Source: Alphaproteobacteria bacterium (lineage in GTDB: Bacteria > Pseudomonadota > Alphaproteobacteria > ATCC43930 > CGMCC-115725). From it: DNA of 5,016 nucleotides. The translations under genes and the position numbers were made by a program. Positions 1 to 5,016 of the stretch are shown in pieces. The number at the start of each line of letters is the position of its first letter. Positions within the stretch are counted from its first letter, which is position 1. The stretch lies in contig VAZR01000248.1 of NCBI GenBank assembly GCA_005888515.1, positions 1 through 5,016 of the forward strand, given 5' to 3'. Under the pieces are notes generated by a model that was not told the DNA's origin, ran no database searches, and saw nothing but the letters and a program-made list of their open reading frames with translations.

Positions 1-7
1 CCTCCTT
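1..7 (-). promoter_or_regulatory. Shine-Dalgarno site of a leftward gene starting outside the window
   Basis: Read on the minus strand the first seven bases are AAGGAGG, a full-length match to the anti-Shine-Dalgarno of 16S rRNA. No minus-strand start codon can follow inside the window, so the site would serve a gene whose start codon lies a few bases beyond the left edge. That would make the region up to position 354 its promoter and leader. The seven-base match is seen directly; the gene itself is inferred and its identity is unknown. Confidence 0.5.
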
Positions 8-43
8 ACTTGATAGACGGACGAGAACTCGAGTGGCACATCA

Positions 44-166
44 GTGCGAGTTGGCACGGGGAATTACCGGGCCGGCGGCCGCTTGAGCGCCTCGAAGCGG
101 CCGCCATACCCGCATTCCGGGTCGGAATTGAGGACCAATCCTCGATCGCGATGGGTCCCGGCATCG
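44..166 (-). other. Cluster of short hairpins, possible structured leader RNA
   Basis: Five inverted repeats lie one after another: GTGC/GCAC (44-57), an 11-bp perfect repeat (74-105, listed separately), ATTCCG/CGGAAT with a 3-base loop (114-128), GAGGA/TCCTC with a 4-base loop (130-143), and CGATG/CATCG with an 8-base loop (149-166). They lie between the AAGGAGG site at 1-7 and the CRP-like palindrome at 251-266, so a leftward transcript would carry them in its untranslated leader. The 11-bp and 6-bp repeats are striking. The 4- and 5-bp ones are individually unremarkable in GC-rich DNA. I do not recognise a known riboswitch. The structures would form equally well in a plus-strand RNA, so the strand is inferred. 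Confidence 0.35.
74..105. repeat. Perfect 11-bp inverted repeat, strong hairpin
   Basis: The arms GGCGGCCGCTT (74-84) and AAGCGGCCGCC (95-105) are perfectly complementary around a 10-base centre. Within the centre GAG (85-87) can also pair with CTC (91-93), leaving one bulged G at 94 and a CGC loop. This is the most stable hairpin I see in the window. No run of T follows on either strand, so it is not a classical intrinsic terminator. It could still act as a U-less terminator, an RNA-stabilising 3' end, or part of a structured leader. Confidence 0.6.
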
Positions 167-223
167 AGTTCTCCCTGTGCTGCTCGTTATGCTCCGCCCG
201 TTCTTCGCGAGCGATTGCAGCGG

Positions 224-266
224 AGTTTACATTTTGGTTCTGAAGCCGGGTGTGAACTATGTCACA
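224..266 (-). promoter_or_regulatory. CRP/FNR-type operator with a possible -10 box for the leftward gene
   Basis: Positions 251-266 read TGTGA-ACTATG-TCACA, a perfect match to the core TGTGA-N6-TCACA palindrome of cAMP receptor protein sites. It lies in the most AT-rich part of the left intergenic region. On the minus strand the hexamer TAAACT occupies 229-224. It matches four of six TATAAT positions, including the first two and the last. If that is the -10 box, transcription would start near 217, which puts the palindrome centre (258.5) at about -41.5, the class II activator position. The palindrome is seen directly. The promoter, its direction and the bound regulator (Crp/Fnr family) are inferred. 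Confidence 0.4.
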
Positions 267-289
267 TCTGATGAAATAAAATTCTGCCG

Positions 290-301
290 CGGGATATCCC
301 G
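290..301. repeat. 12-bp palindrome between the dehydratase gene and the CRP-like site
   Basis: CGGGATATCCCG is a perfect 12-bp palindrome. As RNA it could fold as CGGG-ATAT-CCCG. On the minus strand it is followed, after about nine bases, by the T-rich stretch ATTTTATTT, so it could help end the leftward dehydratase transcript. It could equally be a dimeric protein-binding site, since it lies only 24 bases from the CRP-like palindrome. Neither role can be decided from the sequence. Confidence 0.25.
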
Positions 302-333
302 TTCAGCCCGGGGGTCTTTCGAGAGTTCACGAC

Positions 334-350
334 GAAAATCCGCCTGGCGG
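334..350 (-). terminator. Weak candidate terminator of the leftward dehydratase gene
   Basis: Four bases past the stop codon of the minus-strand gene, the transcript would read CCGCCAGGCGG followed by ATTTTCG. The stem is only four pairs with a three-base loop (CCGC-CAG-GCGG) and the T-run is four long. The position is right but the stem is weak. Confidence 0.25.
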
Positions 351-354
351 GAGA

Positions 355-2340
355 TCACATAGCAGCGGCGGCCGATCCCCGATCCTCGGCTCCAGCCCGG
401 CGATATTCCGGAACCAGCCGTTCCAGCAGCGCGAGCACGCGCGCCTCGTGCCCGGCGCGGGCCTGTTCTTCGAGTTCGTCGATCGAGCGGGCGAGGACGG
501 CGTAATCGGCGGTGCGCGGCGCCGCCAGCCGCAACGCCGGATTGCTGGTCGGCGCCGGCGCTTCGGCGGTGTGGAACAGCGCCTCCTGCAGTTTTTCGCC
601 CGGCCGGAGGCCGATAAAGCGAATTTCGATGTCGCGCTCCGGGCGCAACCCTGCCAGCCGGATCATCTGACGCGCCAGATCGACGATCCGGACCGGCTCG
701 CCCATGTCGAGCACGAAAATCTTGCCGCGCACCGCGCCGTCCGCATCGGCCAAGTCCGGCGCCGGCTGCGTTGCGGAGGCTTCGAGCACCAGCTCGACCG
801 CCTCGCGCACGGTCATGAAGAACCGGCTGACCTCGGGGTGAGTCACGGTCAGCGGCCCGCCCGCGGCGAGCTGGCGCGTGAACAACGGCACGACCGAGCC
901 GGTTGAGCCGAGCACATTGCCGAAACGCACCGTCACGAACCGAGTGCCGATCGCCTGAGCCGGACGCCGCGCCTCGGTCAGATCGAGCGCCTGGCAGAAG
1001 CTCTCGGCGAGGCGCTTGGTGGCGCCCATCACGCTTGCCGGGTTGACCGCCTTGTCGGTCGAGATCATGACGACCAGCCCGACCCCGTGGGCGCGCGCCG
1101 CCTCGGCGACATTGCGCGTGCCGATGACGTTGGTCAGCACGCCCTCGATCGGGTTGCCTTCGACCATCGGCACGTGTTTCAGCGCCGCGGCGTGAAACAC
1201 GATCTGCGGGTCTTCGCCGATGATGATCGACTCGATCCGGCCGCGGTCGCGCACATCGCCGAGGATCGGGCGGATCGCCAGCTCGGGACAGCGCTCGCCG
1301 AGCTCGCTGTTGATCGCGTAGAGCAGGAACTCGCCGTTATCGACCAGGATCAGCCGGGAGGGACCGAGCGCCGCGATCTGGCGCGCGAGCTCGGAGCCGA
1401 TCGTGCCGCCGGCGCCGGTGACGAGAATGCGTCGGCCGCCGATCAGGCGGGCCATCGCCTCGCGGTCGAGCACCGCCTGCGGCCGGCCAAGCAGATCCTC
1501 GAGCGCAATCGGCCGGGCGGACTCCAATGCCGCGCGCAGCGGGTCTTCGAGATCCTGGCGGAACTCGGTCAAGCGCGGCAGCCGCGCCAGCGGGATCGCC
1601 AGCGCGTCGGCCCGGTCGAGCAACCGGCGGACTTCCGCCCCGCCGAGGTTCTGGGCGGCGAGGACCAGCTTTTGCGGACGCCGGCCGCGCCGGTCGAGAT
1701 CGGCGACCACAGCTTCCAGGGCATCGATCGTGCCGAGGACCGGCACCCCGTAGATCTGCCTGCCGACCCGTGACGGCGTATCGGACAACATACCGACGAC
1801 GCGATAGACCGCGTTGCGGTCGCGCACTGTCTCGCGAATAAAGGTGTCGGCCCCCTCCTTGGTGCTGACCAGCAATACCGGCACGCGTTGCCCGCGGTCG
1901 CGCTCCAGGATGCGGCCGAAGCCGCGATCTTTGAACAGGCGATAGGCGAGTCGCGGGCCGCCGAGCAGCGCGATCAGCACCAGCCAGTCGATCAGCAACG
2001 TCGAGCGCGGCAACGTTTCCAGCCGCGTGAAGAAGAACATGACCGGCAAAAAGATCAGCTCGGTCAGGGTCGCGGCGCGGGCGATGTTGAACAGATCGGG
2101 CAGCGAGGCGTAGCGCCAGATGCCGCGGTAGAGCCCGGTAAGCAGGAAAACCACCGCGGCAATTCCGGTAAAGACGGCGCCGTACACCACCATCAATTGC
2201 GGCTCGTACTGCAGAATGGCTTCGCCGAGCCGCAAAAACAGCGCGATCGCGAAGGATAGCGCCGCCATCGCGACATCGTGCAGGAACGCTAAGAGGGCGC
2301 GGCGGGATTTCGGTAGGAGCGACACGCGGGATAAAGGCAC
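355..2340 (-). CDS. Membrane-anchored nucleotide-sugar 4,6-dehydratase/epimerase (CapD/WbpM/PglF family)
   Basis: This 661-residue protein belongs to the family that converts UDP-GlcNAc to a 4-keto-6-deoxy sugar, an early step in making deoxy/diamino sugars for O-antigen, capsule or protein glycosylation. Hydrophobic segments near residues 18-37, 48-70, 90-105 and 115-130 fit the usual N-terminal membrane helices. A linker domain (about 150-290) precedes a short-chain dehydrogenase domain. That domain has the NAD(P) loop GAGGTIG (309-315), the family block FHAAALKHVP (382-391), STDKAVNP (427-434), and Met438 with Lys442 where ordinary SDR enzymes have Tyr and Lys. Such a Met substitution is typical of WbpM/PglF dehydratases. 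RPGEKL lies at 579-584. The length is close to WbpM. The start is GTG with no clear ribosome-binding site; an in-frame TAG at 2365-2367 rules out a longer protein. No glycosyltransferase gene is visible beside it, so the end sugar is unknown. Confidence 0.93.
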   Translation of the reverse strand: MPLSRVSLLPKSRRALLAFLHDVAMAALSFAIALFLRLGEAILQYEPQLMVVYGAVFTGIAAVVFLLTGLYRGIWRYASLPDLFNIARAATLTELIFLPVMFFFTRLETLPRSTLLIDWLVLIALLGGPRLAYRLFKDRGFGRILERDRGQRVPVLLVSTKEGADTFIRETVRDRNAVYRVVGMLSDTPSRVGRQIYGVPVLGTIDALEAVVADLDRRGRRPQKLVLAAQNLGGAEVRRLLDRADALAIPLARLPRLTEFRQDLEDPLRAALESARPIALEDLLGRPQAVLDREAMARLIGGRRILVTGAGGTIGSELARQIAALGPSRLILVDNGEFLLYAINSELGERCPELAIRPILGDVRDRGRIESIIIGEDPQIVFHAAALKHVPMVEGNPIEGVLTNVIGTRNVAEAARAHGVGLVVMISTDKAVNPASVMGATKRLAESFCQALDLTEARRPAQAIGTRFVTVRFGNVLGSTGSVVPLFTRQLAAGGPLTVTHPEVSRFFMTVREAVELVLEASATQPAPDLADADGAVRGKIFVLDMGEPVRIVDLARQMIRLAGLRPERDIEIRFIGLRPGEKLQEALFHTAEAPAPTSNPALRLAAPRTADYAVLARSIDELEEQARAGHEARVLALLERLVPEYRRAGAEDRGSAAAAM

Positions 2341-2416
2341 TGCGGTTTCGGTGACAGGGCCATCCTATACCAAAAATCCCGCAGCCCGGGAAATCACAGC
2401 AGCCTACAATATCCCG
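2341..2416. promoter_or_regulatory. Divergent promoter region between dehydratase and channel genes
   Basis: Only 76 bases separate the two divergent starts, so both promoters must lie here or overlap the opposite gene. On the plus strand TACAAT at 2405-2410 matches five of six -10 positions. On the minus strand TATAGG (2369-2364) is a weaker -10 candidate for the dehydratase gene. No good -35 box is visible for either. Confidence 0.35.
2405..2410 (+). promoter_or_regulatory. Candidate -10 box giving a leaderless channel mRNA
   Basis: TACAAT ends seven bases before the ATG at 2417. With normal spacing the first transcribed base would be the A of the start codon itself. This agrees with the absence of any Shine-Dalgarno motif before this ATG. 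The -35 region at proper distance (2382-2387, CAGCCC) does not resemble TTGACA, so the call is tentative. Confidence 0.3.
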
Positions 2417-3592
2417 ATGGACCGCCGGCGATTGTACCTGCTGCTTCATCCCGACAGCCCCGACCGAGCGCCGCGGCTGTTCCGCGTGGCGCACCATGTC
2501 CTGATAGCGGTCGGAATCGCCGCAATGCTGGCCGATACGGTGCCCTTCGTCGCGGCCGAGTACGACCCGGTGCTGCGCGCCGGCTATTACCTCGTCAGTG
2601 CCTTCTTTGTAGCCGAATACGCGCTGCGCCTGATCGCCGCGCCCGAAATGCCGGGCCACGAGCATGGCGGAGCTTCTCGGGCTCGCCTCCTTTGGGCGGT
2701 ATCGCTCGGGGGAATTCTTGATCTGCTATGCGCTATGCCGGCGATCGCCGCGCTGGCGCGGCTGCCCGAGACCAGCCTGTTCGGGTTCGTCTGGGCGTTC
2801 AAATACGTCCGCTACTCGCCGGGGCTTGCAAGCCTCGGCCGGGTCGTCCGGAATGCGCAGCAGGCGTTGTTATCCGTGCTGCTCGGTTTCGCGATTGTTC
2901 TACTCACCGCGGCCAGCATCGCTTATCTGTTCGAACGTCATGCGAACCCCGACGCCTTCGGCTCGATCCCGGCGGCGCTGTGGTGGGCGATCGTCACAAT
3001 GACGACGACCGGCTACGGCGATGTCGTGCCGCACACCATGGCGGGCCGCATCCTGGCCGGCGTGGTCATGACGAGCGGCATCCTGGTCTTCGCATTGTGG
3101 GCCGGCATTCTCGCCACCGGCTACGCCGAGGAGATGAAGCGGCGCGAATTCCTGCGCACCTGGGAGCTTGTCGCCAAGGTGCCGTTCTTTCGCGATATCG
3201 GGGCTTCTTTGATCGCCGAGGTCGCGCGCCTGTTGCGGCCGCGGGATTTTCCCGCGGGTGCCGCGATCATGCGGCGCGGCCAGGCCGGCGACTGCATGTA
3301 TTTCATCATCGACGGCGAGGCCGAAGTCCAGCTGCCGTCGCAACGCGTCTATTTGGGCCCCGGCCAGTTTTTTGGCGAAGTGGCCTTGCTGACCGGCGCG
3401 CCGCGTAACGCGACGGTAATCGCGGCACAGGCCTGCACGCTCCTGTCGCTGGACATCGCCGATTTCCACCAATTGCTCGGGCGTCACCCCGAGCTGGCGC
3501 GGATCATCCACGAGAAGGCGGAACAGCGGCCGGGCGACATGGTAGCGCAGCCGCTAAGCGAGCCGGCCTTGGCGATCGATAAATCGGCCTGA
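2417..3592 (+). CDS. Cyclic-nucleotide-gated potassium channel (MloK1-like)
   Basis: The 391-residue inner-membrane protein has the six-helix voltage-sensor-plus-pore plan: S1 about 26-45, S2 55-75, S3 92-113, S4 122-146, S5 149-172, pore helix 186-197 and S6 209-236. The potassium filter is TTGYGD (197-202). S6 runs into ALWAGILATGYAEE, as in the Mesorhizobium loti channel MloK1. S4 has few charges (Lys129, Arg132, Arg142, Arg145), which suggests gating by ligand more than by voltage. A cyclic-nucleotide-binding domain fills about 258-368. Its phosphate-binding cassette FFGEVALLTGAPRNATV (318-334) has the ribose-binding Glu321 and phosphate-binding Arg330. Position 331 is Asn where Ser/Thr/Ala is usual. 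Binding of cAMP or cGMP is therefore expected, with unknown preference. The frame is open back to 2216, but that part runs antisense through the dehydratase gene and looks non-coding. ATG 2417 gives a family-like N-terminus, and GTG 2351 is the alternative. A tail of about 20 residues follows the binding domain. Confidence 0.93.
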   Translation: MDRRRLYLLLHPDSPDRAPRLFRVAHHVLIAVGIAAMLADTVPFVAAEYDPVLRAGYYLVSAFFVAEYALRLIAAPEMPGHEHGGASRARLLWAVSLGGILDLLCAMPAIAALARLPETSLFGFVWAFKYVRYSPGLASLGRVVRNAQQALLSVLLGFAIVLLTAASIAYLFERHANPDAFGSIPAALWWAIVTMTTTGYGDVVPHTMAGRILAGVVMTSGILVFALWAGILATGYAEEMKRREFLRTWELVAKVPFFRDIGASLIAEVARLLRPRDFPAGAAIMRRGQAGDCMYFIIDGEAEVQLPSQRVYLGPGQFFGEVALLTGAPRNATVIAAQACTLLSLDIADFHQLLGRHPELARIIHEKAEQRPGDMVAQPLSEPALAIDKSA

Positions 3593-3617
3593 CGGCGCCC
3601 CTCCCGGCTGATACAAA
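3589..3617 (+). promoter_or_regulatory. Weak candidate promoter for the amidohydrolase gene
   Basis: CTGACG (3589-3594, four of six to TTGACA) and TACAAA (3612-3617, four of six to TATAAT) are separated by exactly 17 bases, and the first overlaps the channel stop codon. A start near 3624 would give a short leader that includes the GGAGG site. The match is modest. The gene may instead be read through from the channel gene, since the 68-base gap has no terminator. Confidence 0.22.
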
Positions 3618-3650
3618 CGGCCTCGTTGCTGACGCCCATTTGGCATCCGG

Positions 3651-3655
3651 GGAGG
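3651..3655 (+). promoter_or_regulatory. Ribosome-binding site fixing the amidohydrolase start
   Basis: GGAGG lies five bases before ATG 3661. This favours that ATG over the in-frame TTG at 3640, which would place the site inside the coding sequence. Confidence 0.8.
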
Positions 3656-3660
3656 ACAGA

Positions 3661-4620
3661 ATGCCGATAAAGCCCCAGGTCATCGCCCTCGAGGAACATT
3701 ACCTCGATCCTGAGGTGAAGCCCTATATCACCGGCCCCGACGTGACCCGGCAGCCCAGGGTCTCCGAGCGTTTGGACGATGTCGGGCAGGGCCGCATCGC
3801 CGAGATGGACGCCGCGGGGATCGATATGCAGGTGCTGTCGCATGGCGCACCTTCGGTGCAACGGCTCGATGCCGAGCTCGCGGTCCGGCTGGCGCGCGGC
3901 GCCAATGACCGGCTCGCCGAGACCGTCCGCTCCCACCCCGACCGGTTTGCCGGGTTTGCGATGCTGCCGACCGCCGATCCCAAAGCCGCGGCCGATGAGC
4001 TCGAACGGGCGGTCACCCGGCTCGGCTTCAAGGGTGCGATGGTGCACGGGCTGACAGGCGGGCTGTTCCTCGACGACAAGCGGTTCTGGCCGATCTTCGA
4101 GCGCGCCCAAGCGCTCGATGTGCCGCTTTACATGCACCCCGCAGTGCCGCATCCGGCGGTCATCGACGTCTACTACAAGGATTATGTCGAGAAGTACCCG
4201 AACATCCTGCGCGCCGCCTGGGGCTTCACGGTCGAGACCGCGACGCAGGGCATCAGGCTGGTTCTCAGCGGCGTGTTCGACACCTATCCCGGGCTGAAGA
4301 TCATTCTCGGTCATCTCGGCGAGGGCCTGCCTTTCCTGCTATGGCGAATCAACATGGCGCTCGTCCGCGACGGCGCCGGGCCGAACTGGTTCCGCGATAC
4401 GTTCCGCGAGCATTTCTGGATCACGACGAGCGGCTTCTTCTCCGACCCGGCCCTGCTGTGCTGCATGATGGAGATGGGGATCGAGCGCATCCTGTTTTCG
4501 GTCGACTACCCGTTTGTCGAGAACCAGCCGGGCACCGATTGGGTGCACCGCATCCCGCTCTGCGCCGAGGACAAGGCGAAGATCCTCAACGGCAACGTCA
4601 AGCGCCTCCTGAAGCTCTAA
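3661..4620 (+). CDS. Amidohydrolase-superfamily metal enzyme, ACMSD/gamma-resorcylate decarboxylase type
   Basis: This 319-residue, probably cytoplasmic protein is an Amidohydro_2 (COG2159) TIM-barrel enzyme. Members of this branch are mostly non-oxidative decarboxylases of aromatic or related acids, including gamma-resorcylate, 5-carboxyvanillate and aminocarboxymuconate semialdehyde; some are hydrolases. The start ALEEH (9-13) supplies Glu11 and His13 as metal ligands. His159 in YMHP and Asp282 in SVDYPF complete the expected divalent-metal site. LGHLGE (216-221) holds the conserved His218 and Glu221 of the active site, and Arg229 follows in LPFLLWR. All residues known to matter in gamma-resorcylate decarboxylase are thus present and the length is normal, so it is probably active. 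The substrate cannot be told. No aromatic ring-cleavage or hydroxylase gene is visible nearby. It lies 68 bases after the channel gene and 89 bases before the radical SAM gene, all on the plus strand. Confidence 0.9.
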   Translation: MPIKPQVIALEEHYLDPEVKPYITGPDVTRQPRVSERLDDVGQGRIAEMDAAGIDMQVLSHGAPSVQRLDAELAVRLARGANDRLAETVRSHPDRFAGFAMLPTADPKAAADELERAVTRLGFKGAMVHGLTGGLFLDDKRFWPIFERAQALDVPLYMHPAVPHPAVIDVYYKDYVEKYPNILRAAWGFTVETATQGIRLVLSGVFDTYPGLKIILGHLGEGLPFLLWRINMALVRDGAGPNWFRDTFREHFWITTSGFFSDPALLCCMMEMGIERILFSVDYPFVENQPGTDWVHRIPLCAEDKAKILNGNVKRLLKL

Positions 4621-4647
4621 AACCGCATAATTTTCACGCGGCGCGGA

Positions 4648-4672
4648 ACGATCGCGCACGACACGCGATCGT
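4648..4672 (+). terminator. Perfect 9-bp hairpin after the amidohydrolase gene
   Basis: ACGATCGCG (4648-4656) and CGCGATCGT (4664-4672) pair perfectly around a seven-base loop, 28 bases after the stop codon. No T-run follows, only CTCCTCGG. It may be a U-poor terminator, a partial terminator or an RNA-protecting 3' hairpin between two same-strand genes. It is also a symmetric sequence that a dimeric repressor could bind upstream of the next gene. Confidence 0.4.
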
Positions 4673-4709
4673 CTCCTCGGCGCCAACTGCCGGAAACAGG
4701 GCATTCCCG

Positions 4710-5016
4710 ATGAGAGTCCTCGCGGTCCATCCCGGCCCGCTGATGTACACGAAGATTTTCCTGCGGCTCGAACCGCTGGGGCTCGAACTGGTCGCGGCCG
4801 CGGTGCGGCAAGCCGGTCACGAGGTCAGGCTGATCGATCTGCAGGTTGAGAACCACCCCGCCTTCTTCCGGCTCGCCGACGCGTGGCGGCCAGAGGTCCT
4901 CCTGTTCTCCTGCAACTATCTCGCCAACATCCCGGAAATCCTCGATCTCGCCAAGGCGGTGAAGGCGCGTCTGCCGCGGACCGTGATCTGTGTCGGCGGG
5001 CACAGCGCCTCGTTTG
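4710..5016 (+). CDS. B12-binding radical SAM protein, N-terminal part (HpnR-like, possible hopanoid C-3 methylase)
   Basis: The first 102 codons are present and the gene runs off the right edge. The visible part is a Rossmann-like cobalamin-binding domain: a first strand MRVLAVHPGP, a helix with LEPLGLELVAAAVRQAGHEV (21-39), the strand RLIDLQV (40-46), RPEVLLFSCNYLANIPE (60-76) and TVICVGGHSASF (91-102). Proteins with this start normally carry a radical SAM domain with a CxxxCxxC cluster further on, which lies outside the window. The wording of this stretch, especially IFLRLEPLGLELVAAA and GGHSASF, resembles what I remember of HpnR, which methylates hopanoids at C-3. That assignment rests on memory and about a fifth of the protein. 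No DxHxxG motif is seen in this part, as in many B12-dependent radical SAM enzymes. A weak AGGG (4698-4701) precedes the ATG by eight bases. Confidence 0.8.
   Translation, partial: MRVLAVHPGPLMYTKIFLRLEPLGLELVAAAVRQAGHEVRLIDLQVENHPAFFRLADAWRPEVLLFSCNYLANIPEILDLAKAVKARLPRTVICVGGHSASF

Noticed and set aside
10..362. Short plus-strand open frames in the left intergenic region
   Set aside because: They overlap each other, have no ribosome-binding sites, show no familiar motif, and one runs across the AT-rich CRP-like site and over the end of the dehydratase gene. I treat the region as non-coding.
1087..1773. Long plus-strand open frame (228 codons) antisense to the dehydratase gene
   Set aside because: It lies wholly inside the well-supported dehydratase gene. 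Its translation is rich in Arg, Ala, Asp and Gln with no recognisable motif, as expected for the opposite strand of GC-rich coding DNA. The same holds for the frames at 448-906 and 1888-2259.
2289..2363. 24-codon minus-strand upstream frame overlapping the dehydratase start
   Set aside because: It has an ATG close after an AGG, but the only -10 candidate nearby (2369-2364) would start transcription inside or past its start codon, and its peptide is featureless. No support for regulation by it.
2216..2416. N-terminal extension of the channel to the ATG at 2216
   Set aside because: This part would be antisense to the dehydratase start, is low in hydrophobic content, and matches nothing in the channel family, whereas ATG 2417 gives a normal family length.
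1337..2665. Long minus-strand open frame (442 codons) overlapping dehydratase and channel genes
   Set aside because: It is a shifted reading of two genes whose real frames have clear domains. Its Arg/Pro/Gly-rich sequence has no domain structure.
3629..3650. Small inverted repeat GCC-CATTT-GGC before the amidohydrolase gene
   Set aside because: The stem is only three pairs, which is expected by chance in GC-rich DNA.
3484..4314. Minus-strand open frame (276 codons) opposite the amidohydrolase gene
   Set aside because: The plus-strand protein has a full set of family active-site residues. This frame is its antisense shadow, as are 3723-4079, 4339-4704 and 4617-5003.

Overview
This GC-rich window reads as chromosomal DNA of an alphaproteobacterium. 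The evidence is high G+C with strong third-position bias in every gene, a potassium channel closely resembling the rhizobial MloK1 type, and a B12-dependent radical SAM protein of a kind that I associate with hopanoid-making bacteria. The genus cannot be fixed from the sequence alone. No mobile element, CRISPR array, tRNA or rRNA is visible.

Layout, left to right. Positions 1-354 hold no convincing gene. They look like the promoter and leader of a leftward gene that starts just outside the window: a perfect AAGGAGG ribosome-binding site sits at the very edge, a run of short hairpins lies behind it, and a perfect TGTGA-N6-TCACA (CRP-type) palindrome lies further upstream. Positions 355-2340 (minus) encode a membrane-anchored nucleotide-sugar 4,6-dehydratase/epimerase of the CapD/WbpM/PglF family. 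A 76-bp divergent gap separates it from a six-helix potassium channel with a C-terminal cyclic-nucleotide-binding domain (2417-3592, plus). That gene may be transcribed without a leader. Next comes a metal-dependent amidohydrolase-superfamily protein of the ACMSD/gamma-resorcylate decarboxylase type (3661-4620, plus), with a good ribosome-binding site. A perfect 9-bp hairpin follows, then the first 102 codons of a B12-binding radical SAM protein (4710 to the right edge), possibly an HpnR-like hopanoid C-3 methylase.

The genes do not form one obvious pathway. The dehydratase makes activated deoxy/amino sugars for surface glycans, the channel is a cyclic-nucleotide-sensing membrane protein, and the last two genes are enzymes that may share a transcription unit. 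The least ordinary content is non-coding: the CRP-like operator with the hairpin-rich leader on the left, and the possible leaderless start of the channel. I found no evidence for a wholly new multi-gene system.
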